Origin: Clostridium_AD estertheticum_D | GTDB taxonomy: Bacteria; Bacillota; Clostridia; Clostridiales; Clostridiaceae | Length of the DNA: 64,000 nucleotides | NCBI RefSeq assembly: GCF_018861295.1 | Contig: NZ_JAHLDM010000005.1 | Span: 62,001 to 126,000 of the forward strand | Direction: 5' to 3' | Part shown: piece after piece, positions 1-8,526 of the stretch | Position numbering within the stretch: position 1 is the stretch's first letter | Layout of the letters: each line of letters begins with the position of its first letter | The notes under the pieces: model-generated | Databases searched by the model: none | Told to the model about the DNA's origin: nothing | Seen by the model: only the letters and a program-made list of their open reading frames with translations | Program-made: the position numbers and the translations under genes

Positions 1-152
1 GCTTCTAACTGCTCATTCTGACCGACATTTCCATGGATACATGCTGGGGTAAATTCTAAAATTTCTATATTTTTAATATTATTATTCTTTATTATAAATT
101 TAAGTTCTTCAGAAAAAAATTTACAAATAATTACGCCTAATTTTTCATTCAT
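1..152 (-). CDS. N-terminal part of an unrecognised protein, cut by the window edge
   Basis: The first 50 codons of a minus-strand gene are visible, running off the left edge. The start is ATG at 152, preceded by a GGGTGA-type RBS. The protein opens MNEKLGVIICKFFSEEL and continues to a CIHGN segment around residue 40. A short hydrophobic strand, then an E-E-L helix, then a Cys-x-His motif faintly recalls DUF1638-type proteins, but the fragment is too short to assign. It is divergent from the secreted repeat protein at 446. Confidence 0.55.
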   Translation of the reverse strand, partial: MNEKLGVIICKFFSEELKFIIKNNNIKNIEILEFTPACIHGNVGQNEQLE

Positions 153-360
153 TATTTCACCCATTCTAAAATATATTTACTTTTTTTATTACGTTTCTTT
201 ATTATACCTTAAAAGCCATATAATGTATTGAAAATTGCTATATTTATTTTTGGCAAATATATAAAATATAAAATGAAAATGTTCACACCAACGCATGAAA
301 GGAATTATGATTGATAAGTAATATTCATATTATAGTTACAAAATACACGAAAGTAACATG

Positions 361-397
361 TTGTTGACACATTGTTGACATAACAGGTGCCTATAAT
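361..397 (+). promoter_or_regulatory. Possible promoter with direct repeat TTGTTGACA
   Basis: TTGTTGACA occurs twice, at 361-369 and 372-380, an 11-bp period. Each copy contains the -35 consensus TTGACA. A TATAAT lies at 392-397, but its spacing to the two boxes (22 and 11 bp) is not standard, so the real -35 is unclear. The repeat could be an operator or a duplicated -35 for the secreted protein at 446. Confidence 0.35.
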
Positions 398-445
398 AAA
401 AGTATAGACATTAACAAAAAAATAAATTAGTGAGGAGCAAATAAC

Positions 446-1459
446 ATGAAAAGTGTAGCTTTAAGAACTAAAATAATAACTGGAATAATAACTGGAGGCA
501 TGCTTTTATCCTCTGTTAGTATAGCTTTTGCAACAGGAATTAAATCAACAAAGACTGATGTGAAGACACCTTCAAAAATTGAGGTTAAACAACATAAAAC
601 TGATGCACTAAAAGCTAGTGAGCAGGTTCAAAGGGATGATGCAAGACAAAAGAATTTAGATACTAAATTAGCAAAGCTCGTAACTGATAAAACTATAACT
701 CAGGATCAATCAGACAAAATTAAAGCAGCTATAGGTTCCGAGGAAGCTGCAAACAAAGTAGAAAAAGAGAAGACTAAAACTATGACTCAGGCAGAACGCA
801 AGGCATATATGGATAGCAACAAGACTACTCATATAAGTGCTTTAAAAGCTCTTGTTGATGCAGGTACTATAACGCAGGCTCAAGCTGACAAAGTAGGACC
901 TGTTGGTGCAATAGGTGGGCCAGGTAAACACGGAAAAGATATGAAAGGTGGAGTTAAGCTAGAATCAATACTTAAATTAGGTGTTAGTTCAAATATTATT
1001 ACGCAGAGCGAAAGTGATAAAGTTTTGGCATATGAAAAAACTAAAACCACAGATAATAAAATAAAAACTAATGTATATAAAGACTTAGTTGATAACAACA
1101 TATTGACTCAGGCAAAGGTTGAGGCTCTAAAAGCTAATGAGAAGGCTCAAATGGATACTCAAAGGCAAGCGAAAATGGATACCAAATTAGCAAAGCTTGT
1201 AACTGATAAAACTATAACTCAGGATCAATCAGATAAAATTAAAGCAGCTATAGCTTCCAAGGAAGCTGCAAACACAGCAGAAATTGAAAAGACTAAAACT
1301 ATGACTGTTGCAGAGCGCAAATCATACATGGATAGTAAAAAGGGTACTCATATAAGTGCTTTGAAAGCTCTTGTAAATGCAGGAACTATAACACAGGCTC
1401 AAGCTGATAAAGTAGGCCTTGGTGCCAACAATCATATGGCAGGTCTAAAGATTAAATAG
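446..1459 (+). CDS. Secreted repeat protein with ITQ motifs
   Basis: This is an exported protein of 337 residues with a signal peptide (basic start, hydrophobic residues 9-28, likely cleavage near FATG at 28-31). The mature part is lysine- and alanine-rich and probably helical. An 80-residue unit (about 71-150) is repeated nearly identically at 244-323. Six motifs of the type TITQDQSDKI or TITQAQADKV fall near 83, 141, 184, 219, 256 and 314. Such ITQ-Q-DK motifs resemble the short helical repeat of DUF2680/YckD-like secreted proteins; that link is inferred. The start ATG has a GTGAGGAG RBS. It is monocistronic, with a terminator at 1491-1528. Its role, perhaps surface or envelope, is unknown. 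Confidence 0.75.
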   Translation: MKSVALRTKIITGIITGGMLLSSVSIAFATGIKSTKTDVKTPSKIEVKQHKTDALKASEQVQRDDARQKNLDTKLAKLVTDKTITQDQSDKIKAAIGSEEAANKVEKEKTKTMTQAERKAYMDSNKTTHISALKALVDAGTITQAQADKVGPVGAIGGPGKHGKDMKGGVKLESILKLGVSSNIITQSESDKVLAYEKTKTTDNKIKTNVYKDLVDNNILTQAKVEALKANEKAQMDTQRQAKMDTKLAKLVTDKTITQDQSDKIKAAIASKEAANTAEIEKTKTMTVAERKSYMDSKKGTHISALKALVNAGTITQAQADKVGLGANNHMAGLKIK

Positions 1460-1490
1460 TTAAATTTGAAAATTAAATTATAAGTAAAAT

Positions 1491-1528
1491 GAGCATACGA
1501 CGGGAAACCTGAGTATGCTCTTTTCTTT
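1491..1528 (+). terminator. Rho-independent terminator
   Basis: Stem GAGCATAC (1491-1498) pairs with GTATGCTC (1513-1520). An inner GG-GAAA-CC is followed by a T-rich tail. It ends the transcript of the secreted repeat protein. Confidence 0.85.
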
Positions 1529-1591
1529 AATTACCATAAGAATTACTATTTCGATAAATGATGGGTATGCTCTATAATGTTGCAAAATATC

Positions 1592-1620
1592 TTTACAAAA
1601 CTGTTCATAAGCTATATAAT
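1592..1620 (+). promoter_or_regulatory. Sigma-A-type promoter of the citrate/isocitrate operon
   Basis: TTTACA (1592-1597), a 17-bp spacer, and TATAAT (1615-1620). It lies about 100 bp upstream of the GTG start of the Re-citrate synthase and is the best promoter candidate for the three-gene operon. Confidence 0.65.
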
Positions 1621-1723
1621 TAACATTAAATGAAATTTAGATACATATAACATTCATATATTCTAGAATTATATGCAGTGGCTAAAAATGCAAATAAGGA
1701 AGGACTAAGAAGGGGGAGAATAA

Positions 1724-3121
1724 GTGAATAAGTTTAAATTAACAAATAATAATGAGTCTAAGATTGCAACAAATGATTTTAAGTTAGTGAATGAAAAGCA
1801 GCCTATGTTGTTTAAAGATATATTCCCATACTCAGAAATTCCTAAGGTTGTTTTTGGAGGTCAGCAGATTCCAATTTCTATACCTGATGATATTTGGATT
1901 ACGGATACTACATTCAGAGATGGTCAACAGTCTATGGATACTTATACTGAAAAGCAAATAGTTAAAATATTTGATTATTTACACAAACTTGATAATAATT
2001 CGGGTATAATTAGACAAACAGAGTTCTTTTTATATACGCAGAAAGATAGAAATGCTGCTAGGAAATGTTTAGAAAGAGGATATGAATTTCCAGAGGTAAC
2101 ATCATGGATAAGAGCTAATAAAGAAGATTTTAAGCTTGTTAAAGATATGGGACTTAAGGAAACGGGAATGCTTATGTCTTGTTCGGATTATCATATATTC
2201 AAAAAGCTTAATAAAACAAGGCAAGAGGCAATGGATTTATATGTTTCATTGGTAGAAGAAGCACTAGAAAATGGAATAATTCCAAGATGCCATCTTGAAG
2301 ATATAACTAGAGCTGATTTCTTTGGGTTTGTTATACCGCTAGTACAAAGACTTATGGAACTATCTAAGAAATCGGGTATTAAGATAAAAATTAGGGCATG
2401 TGATACATTGGGACTTGGATTGCCATACTCTGGTACAGAATTACCAAGGAGTGTACCACAGATCATTAATGGATTAATAAAGTATGGTGGAGTGCCCTCG
2501 GAATATCTTGAATGGCATGGACATAATGATTTTTATAATGTAGTTTCTAATGCTACTACAGCATGGCTTCACGGATGCTCTGCAATAAATACCTCACTTT
2601 TTGGTATTGGTGAGAGAACGGGTAATTGTCCACTTGAAGCAATGATTGTAGAATATGGTCAAATAAGAGGAAATGTAAAAAATATGAATCTTAAGCTTAT
2701 AAGTGAAATTGGACAATATTTTGAAGGTGAGTTTAAATATAGTATTCCACCTAGGACACCTTATGTGGGTAGTGAATTTAATGTTACAAGAGCGGGTATA
2801 CATGCAGATGGAATATTAAAGGATGAAGAAATATACAATATTTTTGATACTGAAAAAATATTAGGTAGGCCAATTATTGTGGCAGTTAACGAACACTCGG
2901 GGCATGCAGGTATTGCAGCTTGGGTTAATACTTATTATAGATTAAAAGATTTAGATAAAATTGATAAAAAAGATGAAAGAATTAATGTTATAAAAGATTG
3001 GGTAGATAAGCAATATGAGACTGGAAGAAGCACTGTAATGAAAAGTGATGAATTAGAATTAATTACAAAAAAAATTATTCCACAATTAAGTACAAAAAAA
3101 CATAACACTGAAGAATTTTGA
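1724..3121 (+). CDS. Re-citrate synthase (HMGL-like family)
   Basis: The protein is 465 residues and is predicted to condense acetyl-CoA and oxaloacetate to citrate with Re stereospecificity. It belongs to the isopropylmalate/homocitrate synthase (HMGL-like TIM-barrel) family, not the usual Si-citrate synthase family. DTTFRDGQQ at residues 61-69 is the family's catalytic and metal-binding loop, and HGHND at 265-269 supplies the metal-ligand histidines. An N-terminal extension of about 55 residues and the length match Re-citrate synthases known from Clostridium kluyveri. The start is GTG with an AGGGGGAG RBS. Aconitase and isocitrate dehydrogenase follow directly, which strongly supports citrate rather than homocitrate or isopropylmalate as the product. 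Confidence 0.9.
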   Translation: MNKFKLTNNNESKIATNDFKLVNEKQPMLFKDIFPYSEIPKVVFGGQQIPISIPDDIWITDTTFRDGQQSMDTYTEKQIVKIFDYLHKLDNNSGIIRQTEFFLYTQKDRNAARKCLERGYEFPEVTSWIRANKEDFKLVKDMGLKETGMLMSCSDYHIFKKLNKTRQEAMDLYVSLVEEALENGIIPRCHLEDITRADFFGFVIPLVQRLMELSKKSGIKIKIRACDTLGLGLPYSGTELPRSVPQIINGLIKYGGVPSEYLEWHGHNDFYNVVSNATTAWLHGCSAINTSLFGIGERTGNCPLEAMIVEYGQIRGNVKNMNLKLISEIGQYFEGEFKYSIPPRTPYVGSEFNVTRAGIHADGILKDEEIYNIFDTEKILGRPIIVAVNEHSGHAGIAAWVNTYYRLKDLDKIDKKDERINVIKDWVDKQYETGRSTVMKSDELELITKKIIPQLSTKKHNTEEF

Positions 3122-3173
3122 TATATGTTAAAGATTATAGTCTATATTTATATTTAAAAAATGGAGGGATATT

Positions 3174-5108
3174 ATGGCATATACTGCTGCGCAAAAAATA
3201 ATTAAAGCTCATTTGGTTAAGGGCGAAATGATTACAGATACTGAGATTGCAATTAAGATAGATCAAACCTTAACTCAAGATTCTACAGGTACAATGGCTT
3301 ATCTTCAATTTGAAGCTATGGGAATTGATAAAGTTCAAACTAAAAAATCTGTTGCTTATATAGACCATAACATTTTACAAACTGGTCCTGAGAATGCAGA
3401 TGATCACTTATATATACAGACTGTTGCAAAAAAACATGGCATATATTTTTCTAAACCAGGCAATGGTATTTGTCATCAAGTCCACTTAGAAAGATTTGGA
3501 GTTCCAGGAGAAACTTTACTTGGTTCAGATAGTCATACTCCAACTGGCGGCGGAATAGGAATGCTAGCTATTGGAGCAGGAGGATTAGATGTAGCTGTTG
3601 CAATGGGTGGAGGAGAATATTATATAACAATGCCTAAAATTGTAAAAGTTAATTTATCAGGAAAACTTAGCCCTTGGGTTGCAGCTAAAGATATTATACT
3701 TGAAGTATTAAGACGTTTGACAGTTAAGGGTGGAGTTAACAAAATATTTGAATATGCAGGAGATGGATTAAAAACTCTAAGCGTACCAGATAGAGCAACT
3801 ATTACAAACATGGGTGCAGAGCTAGGAGCTACGACTTCAATTTTCCCTAGTGATGATATAACATATAAATTTTTAAAAGCACAACATAGAGAAAAAGATT
3901 TTGTAGAGCTGAAAGCAGATGATGAAGCTGTATATGATGAGACAGTTGAAATAGACTTAAGTAAAATAGAACCTCTTGTAGCCTGTCCTCATAGTCCAGA
4001 TAAGGTAGTTCTAGTGTCATCACTAAAGGATATAAAGGTTGATCAAGTGTTAATAGGAAGTTGTACTAATTCATCTTATGTTGATATGATGAAAGTGTCA
4101 AAAATACTTTTAGGTAAAACAATACCTGAAGAGATGTCTCTTGCTATTGCGCCAGGATCAAAACAAGTTTTAAATATGTTATCTAAAAACGGTGGACTTG
4201 GAGATATGATTGACGCTGGTGCTAGAATACTCGAAAGTGCATGTGGTCCATGTATAGGAATGGGTCAGGCGCCTTCAACTGGTGCAGTGTCCCTTAGAAC
4301 ATTTAATAGAAACTTCAAGGGCAGATCTGGTACAACATCTGCTAATGTTTATATTGTAAGCCCAGAAGTTGCAGTTGCGTCTGCACTTAAAGGGTATATT
4401 ACAGATCCTAGAGAACTTGGAGAAGCTGTTAAAGTGGATATGCCAGAAGAATTTGTTATTAATGATAATTTAATAATAAGCCCTGCGGAAGATGGAAAAG
4501 ATATAATAGTTAAAAGAGGTCCAAATATAAAGCCATTCCCTAAAGCAAAAGAGTTAATAGGAAGCGTTACAGGTAAAGTTCTAACTAAATTAGGGGATAA
4601 TATTACAACGGATGATATAATGCCATCTAATGCAAAATTACTTCCATTTAGATCTAATATTCCATACCTTGCAGAGTTTTGTTTAACACCTAGCGATGCA
4701 GAGTTTCCAGCAAAAGCTAAAAAATATGATGGTGGAATAATAGTTGCAGGATCAAACTATGGTCAAGGATCAAGCCGTGAACATGCAGCACTTGCACCAC
4801 TTTATTTAGGAGTTAAGGTTGTTCTTACAAAATCTTTTGCAAGAATTCATAAAGCTAATTTAATTAATAATGCTATAATACCACTGGTATTTAATGACGT
4901 TAAAGATTATGAGAATATAGATATGATGGATGAATTAGTCATTGAAGATGCTGCAAATCAGATAAAAAAAGGTATAGTTATTGTAAAAAACATAACAAAA
5001 GGATCGGAGTATAAAACTCTTCCTGAAGTAACTCAGAGAGAAAAAGAGATGCTTATACACGGTGGATTAATAAATCTTATGAAAAACAAGAAAAAGGTAG
5101 GTGCCTAG
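3174..5108 (+). CDS. acnA: Aconitate hydratase
   Basis: Aconitase of 644 residues, interconverting citrate and isocitrate with a 4Fe-4S cluster. The cluster cysteines are visible in IGSCTNSS and in the later pair ACGPCIGMGQ. The C-terminal swivel domain carries DNITTDDIMPS and the substrate-binding GSNYGQGSSREHAAL. The length fits the compact mitochondrial-like bacterial type. The start ATG at 3174 has a GGAGGG RBS. It lies 52 bp after the Re-citrate synthase and overlaps or abuts the dehydrogenase gene, so the three are one operon. 3-Isopropylmalate dehydratase is unlikely, because large and small subunits are fused here and the neighbours are TCA enzymes. Confidence 0.93.
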   Translation: MAYTAAQKIIKAHLVKGEMITDTEIAIKIDQTLTQDSTGTMAYLQFEAMGIDKVQTKKSVAYIDHNILQTGPENADDHLYIQTVAKKHGIYFSKPGNGICHQVHLERFGVPGETLLGSDSHTPTGGGIGMLAIGAGGLDVAVAMGGGEYYITMPKIVKVNLSGKLSPWVAAKDIILEVLRRLTVKGGVNKIFEYAGDGLKTLSVPDRATITNMGAELGATTSIFPSDDITYKFLKAQHREKDFVELKADDEAVYDETVEIDLSKIEPLVACPHSPDKVVLVSSLKDIKVDQVLIGSCTNSSYVDMMKVSKILLGKTIPEEMSLAIAPGSKQVLNMLSKNGGLGDMIDAGARILESACGPCIGMGQAPSTGAVSLRTFNRNFKGRSGTTSANVYIVSPEVAVASALKGYITDPRELGEAVKVDMPEEFVINDNLIISPAEDGKDIIVKRGPNIKPFPKAKELIGSVTGKVLTKLGDNITTDDIMPSNAKLLPFRSNIPYLAEFCLTPSDAEFPAKAKKYDGGIIVAGSNYGQGSSREHAALAPLYLGVKVVLTKSFARIHKANLINNAIIPLVFNDVKDYENIDMMDELVIEDAANQIKKGIVIVKNITKGSEYKTLPEVTQREKEMLIHGGLINLMKNKKKVGA

Positions 5109-5112
5109 AAGA

Positions 5113-6126
5113 ATGGAACATAATATTACACTTATACCAGGAGACGGAATTGGACCAGAAGTAACCACAGCTACTGTTAAAATACTAGAAAAAAGTGGAG
5201 TTAACATTAATTGGGAAATAGTACGTATGGGCGCAGAAGTTATAGAAGAGTTTGGCACTCCTATGCCACCTTACGTTTTAGAGAGCATTAAAAAGAATAA
5301 GGTTGCACTTAAAGGACCAGTTACTACACCTGTAGGTAAGGGATTTAAAAGTGTTAATGTCACATTAAGACAGGAATTAAACCTTTATGCGAACATTAGG
5401 CCTATAAGAACGTTTGAAGGGGTTCCTTCAAGATTTGAGAATGTAGACCTAATAATAGTAAGAGAAAACAGTGAGGATTTATATGCAGGTATAGAGCATA
5501 TGATTACAGAGGATATTGCTGAGAGTATAAAGATAATAAGTAAAAAAGCTAGCGATAGAATTGTAGAGTATGCTTTTAAAATAGCAAAAGAACAAAATAG
5601 AAAAGAAGTCATAGCTGTTCATAAAGCAAATATTATGAAGCTTTCTGATGGATTATTCTTAAGATGTGCAAGAAACATTGCAGGTACTCACAAAGAGATA
5701 GCCTTTGGAGATGTTATAGTTGATGCAATGAGCATGAAACTTGTTATGAATCCAGAGAAATATGATGTACTTGTAATGCCTAATTTATATGGAGATATAC
5801 TCTCTGATATGGCAGCAGGACTAGTTGGTGGATTAGGACTAGTACCAGGAGCTAATATTGGTGAAGAAGGCGCAGTATTTGAACCAGCTCATGGATCAGC
5901 TCCAGATATAGCCGGGCAGAACATAGCAAACCCAACTGCTTGTATTCTATCATCAGTTATGATGCTAAGACATATAGGAGAAGCAAAGGCTGCGAATAAA
6001 ATAGAACAAGCGGTAGAAGCTGTTCTTAAAGAAGGAAAACATTTAACTTGCGATTTAGGTGGGACCACTGGAACAATTGAGTTTACACAAGTTGTAATTG
6101 ATAAAATGCTAGAACAAACTAATTAA
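5113..6126 (+). CDS. icd: Isocitrate dehydrogenase, NAD-type
   Basis: This member of the isocitrate/isopropylmalate dehydrogenase family is predicted to oxidise isocitrate to 2-oxoglutarate. It shows LIPGDGIGPE near the start, VNVTLRQELNLYANIRP (substrate-phase loop with arginines), REN-SEDLYAGIEH, the metal-binding NLYGDILSD, and the nucleotide-binding GSAPDIAGQ. At about 337 residues it has the short NAD-dependent form. ATG at 5113 gives the family-typical start 4 bp after the aconitase stop. An in-frame GTG at 5101 would overlap aconitase by 8 bp and is poorly spaced from an RBS, but it cannot be excluded. It closes the operon, followed by a strong terminator. Confidence 0.9.
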   Translation: MEHNITLIPGDGIGPEVTTATVKILEKSGVNINWEIVRMGAEVIEEFGTPMPPYVLESIKKNKVALKGPVTTPVGKGFKSVNVTLRQELNLYANIRPIRTFEGVPSRFENVDLIIVRENSEDLYAGIEHMITEDIAESIKIISKKASDRIVEYAFKIAKEQNRKEVIAVHKANIMKLSDGLFLRCARNIAGTHKEIAFGDVIVDAMSMKLVMNPEKYDVLVMPNLYGDILSDMAAGLVGGLGLVPGANIGEEGAVFEPAHGSAPDIAGQNIANPTACILSSVMMLRHIGEAKAANKIEQAVEAVLKEGKHLTCDLGGTTGTIEFTQVVIDKMLEQTN

Positions 6127-6150
6127 TAGTTGTGAATTTTAATATGTAAA

Positions 6151-6183
6151 AATAACTCATAAGCAGATTGCTTATGAGTTATT
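6151..6183 (+). terminator. Terminator hairpin after the isocitrate dehydrogenase gene
   Basis: A perfect 15-bp inverted repeat, AATAACTCATAAGCA (6151-6165) and its complement (6169-6183), with a GAT loop. The T-tract afterwards is short and interrupted. Confidence 0.75.
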
Positions 6184-6239
6184 TGTTTGGAAAAACTATA
6201 GGGTGTTATGATGTATAATGACTATAAGAAAGTTTAAAA

Positions 6240-6310
6240 TGTAAATATATATTTGTAAATATATATACATATATAGATAGATATATAGATAAATATAAAC
6301 ATATATCTAC
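6240..6310. repeat. AT-rich low-complexity tract
   Basis: Runs of ATATAT, TAGATA and AAATATA form an imperfect microsatellite-like stretch directly upstream of rluF. It contains TATAAT-like sequences but no clear promoter. Confidence 0.5.
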
Positions 6311-6339
6311 ATTTTATAATGGAAGGATAAAGAGTTATT

Positions 6340-7020
6340 ATGAGAATAAATAAACTTCTTAGTAATTATGGCATTTGTTCAAGAACCGGAGCAAATAAAC
6401 TTATTGAGGAAAATAGAATAATTGTAAATGGGAAGTTTTGTACTCCCGGGCAGTGGGTAGAGGAAGAGGATAACATTCTTCTTGATAATGAGAATGTTTT
6501 AATGAGAGATAAAATTTATATTGCACTTAATAAACCGGTGGGAATTACATGTACTGCAGAAAAAACAGTAGCTAGCAATATAGTTGATTTCATGAACTAT
6601 CCAGGGTACATATTTCCAGTTGGTAGATTAGATAAGTCATCCCAGGGTTTAATACTTATGACTAATGATGGTGAACTTGCAAATAATATTTTAGAATCTA
6701 AAAATGAACATGAGAAAGAATATATAGTAACTGTGAATAAGACATATGACAATAACTTCATTGAAGGTATGTCAAAAGGAGTTGAGATTTGCGGTGTTAA
6801 CACAAGAATCTGCAAAGTTAGTAGAATATCGGAGAATACTTTTCGAATTATTCTAACGCAAGGATTAAATAAACAAATTCGCAGAATGAGTAAAACTTTT
6901 GGATATACTGTTATAAGACTAGAGCGTATTCGAATTGTTGATATAAAAGTTGATGGGATAGAGACAGGCAAGTGGCGTTACCTCACAGAGAAAGAGGTAA
7001 TAGAGTTAAGGAATAGTTAA
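6340..7020 (+). CDS. rluF: 23S rRNA pseudouridine synthase, RluF type
   Basis: This enzyme of 226 residues isomerises a uridine in 23S rRNA. The N-terminal S4 RNA-binding domain (about 1-50) opens with RINKLLSNYGICSR. The catalytic motif GRLDKSSQGL has Asp at residue 98, and QGLNKQIRRM is the second conserved motif. IALNKPVGI, the VDF block and the GIETGKWR C-terminal block resemble E. coli RluF more than RluB or RsuA. The RBS is GGAAGGA. It is a single gene between two terminators. Confidence 0.88.
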   Translation: MRINKLLSNYGICSRTGANKLIEENRIIVNGKFCTPGQWVEEEDNILLDNENVLMRDKIYIALNKPVGITCTAEKTVASNIVDFMNYPGYIFPVGRLDKSSQGLILMTNDGELANNILESKNEHEKEYIVTVNKTYDNNFIEGMSKGVEICGVNTRICKVSRISENTFRIILTQGLNKQIRRMSKTFGYTVIRLERIRIVDIKVDGIETGKWRYLTEKEVIELRNS

Positions 7021-7061
7021 AAGGATACCTTAGCTGCAATACTAAGGCATCCTTATTTTTT
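7021..7061 (+). terminator. Terminator after rluF
   Basis: AAGGATACCTTAG (7021-7033) pairs with CTAAGGCATCCTT (7042-7054) with one A/C mismatch. A T-run follows. The hairpin may also serve the convergent DUF1540 gene. Confidence 0.85.
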
Positions 7062-7076
7062 ATGAAAGTTATATAA

Positions 7077-7397
7077 TTATTTAGTTTTAAAAGTTAAGCA
7101 GTCAGTCTCAGAGTACAGATTAACATTTTCACCATTAACTTCTATAGATTTAGCACTACATAGTTCATTAGAGTTATATATGCAAGTGCCTACATTACAA
7201 GAAACTACATCGCACCCATTACTATTAGAATGTACGATATTTGTAAGATCGCTATAGACGATACTATCTAAAAAAGTAGCACAACAAGTGTCAGAGTCTT
7301 TTCTAGCATTTTTCCCACCAACGTTTATGATATTAGCGTAACATATGTTTTCGTCATTATGGGAGCAATTTAAAACACCACAGCTAATTTTTGACAT
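7077..7397 (-). CDS. DUF1540 protein, two cysteine-rich repeats
   Basis: This 106-residue protein has two copies of the DUF1540 cysteine pattern. One starts at CGVLNCSHN and ends near CCATF; the other starts at CNVGTCIYN and ends near CLTF. Each carries four cysteines spaced as a small metal-binding module. The family is common in spore formers, but its molecular function is not established. The RBS is AAGGAGGAG. It is monocistronic and convergent with rluF. Confidence 0.82.
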   Translation of the reverse strand: MSKISCGVLNCSHNDENICYANIINVGGKNARKDSDTCCATFLDSIVYSDLTNIVHSNSNGCDVVSCNVGTCIYNSNELCSAKSIEVNGENVNLYSETDCLTFKTK

Positions 7398-7704
7398 GAA
7401 ATCTCCTCCTTAATATATCTACTAGGAAGTTTAACCTAAAAGGCAATAAAATATTTATAATAAAAAATATTATTTTATTTTAAAATAATATTTAATTTTT
7501 TATTGTAAATTCAGTAATTTAGTCAGTGAGTGTGTTATAATTAAAATAATGTAGTAAAATAAACATGTGTGTTATCGAGAAAAATGAGTTGTTATTAAAA
7601 AAACTAGGGAAATATTAAGATTATATATAATTTTAAATCCCTTACAAGGCATATTAAAAAAATAGGCTAGCATGCTGACTGGTTATTTTTTGATGATGCC
7701 TAAA
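7398..7704. other. Intergenic stretch without a recognised gene
   Basis: About 300 bp of very AT-rich DNA separate the divergent DUF1540 and HNH-like genes. I see no open frame with an RBS and no convincing hairpin. It presumably holds both promoters, but no clear -35/-10 pair stands out. Confidence 0.5.
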
Positions 7705-7713
7705 ATGAAGAAA

Positions 7714-7719
7714 GAGGTG
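7714..7719 (+). promoter_or_regulatory. RBS that decides an unusual start
   Basis: GAGGTG at 7714-7719 is a good RBS, but the only codons at the right distance in the HNH-like frame are ATC (7724) and ATA (7727). No ATG, GTG or TTG is in frame before 8021. Confidence 0.5.
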
Positions 7720-7726
7720 TCTTATC

Positions 7727-8473
7727 ATAAAAAACGAAAATGAAATTAAAAAAGAAACCATTAAAGTTGAAAATAAAAAAGAAACTCCTAAAGTAGAAGT
7801 TAAATTAAACAAATACCAAACTCTAGAAGATATAACATTTTTAAAAATACTTAAAAAAGATGGCACAACCATTGATTGCAAAATAGATACTGAAGATTTA
7901 CAAAGAGTATTAGAAAAAGGTCGTTGGTTCGCAGAGTGGAATAAAGATTTTAATAATTTCTTAGCACAAAATCTAGGTACTTATTATATCGAAGAAAAGA
8001 AATATAGAAGAAAGCAAAGTTTGCAATCATTTATATTAGAAGTTCATCCAAAAGCACCTGTAAGACATATTAATGGAGATACTCTAGATAATAGAAAATC
8101 CAACTTAGAAGTATATGATCAAAACACAATGAATAGTTATGAAGGAATAGATGAAGAGTCTGTTGCTGTAATATTAAGAGACAGATATGGTAAAGAGAAA
8201 GCAAGAACAATAATTGATAAAGAAGATTTAAATAGAGTAATTAACAATGGTTATACATGGGTTCTATTTAAAAAAGACACAGAGCCTTATGCTGTAGCAA
8301 ATACTCCAGAGGGAAAAATATATTTGAATAGATTTATAATGAGTACAACAGAAGATATGATTACTCATCCTATAAACCTTAATACATTGGATAATAGAAA
8401 AGCTAATTTAGAAAATAAAAATCCAAATATAGAAAATGTTGAAAATGCAGTAAGTGAAGAAACAGAAAACTAA
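7727..8473 (+). CDS. Two-repeat HNH-like protein with a non-standard start or frameshift
   Basis: The open frame is plainly coding from about 7727 although the first normal start codon (TTG) is only at 8021. After a Lys/Glu-rich leader of about 25 residues come two tandem homologous modules. Module 1 has IDTEDLQRVLEKG and then VRHINGDTLDNRKSNLEV. Module 2 has IDKEDLNRVINNG and then THPINLNTLDNRKANLEN. The first motif matches the HNH/homing-endonuclease pattern H-x-N-G-x-x-x-D-N-R; the second is degenerate. Either translation starts at ATA or ATC behind the GAGGTG RBS, or a one-base change in the A-run at 7729-7734 broke an ORF beginning at ATG 7705. DNA binding is inferred; nuclease activity is uncertain. 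Confidence 0.6.
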   Translation: MKNENEIKKETIKVENKKETPKVEVKLNKYQTLEDITFLKILKKDGTTIDCKIDTEDLQRVLEKGRWFAEWNKDFNNFLAQNLGTYYIEEKKYRRKQSLQSFILEVHPKAPVRHINGDTLDNRKSNLEVYDQNTMNSYEGIDEESVAVILRDRYGKEKARTIIDKEDLNRVINNGYTWVLFKKDTEPYAVANTPEGKIYLNRFIMSTTEDMITHPINLNTLDNRKANLENKNPNIENVENAVSEETEN

Positions 8474-8483
8474 TAATTATAAA

Positions 8484-8526
8484 AAATCAGTATAGAAGAT
8501 AATTCTATACTGATTTCATTTTTTTT
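8484..8526. terminator. Bidirectional terminator
   Basis: AAATCAGTATAGAA (8484-8497) pairs with TTCTATACTGATTT (8503-8516). T-runs flank both sides. It lies between the convergent HNH-like and exonuclease genes and overlaps the latter's stop codon. Confidence 0.85.

Noticed and set aside
6240..6310. Replication origin or iteron array
   Set aside because: The AT tract has no regular iterons, DnaA-box cluster or replication gene nearby.
6597..6971. 124-codon minus-strand ORF within rluF
   Set aside because: It lies entirely antisense to a clear pseudouridine synthase and has no family motif.
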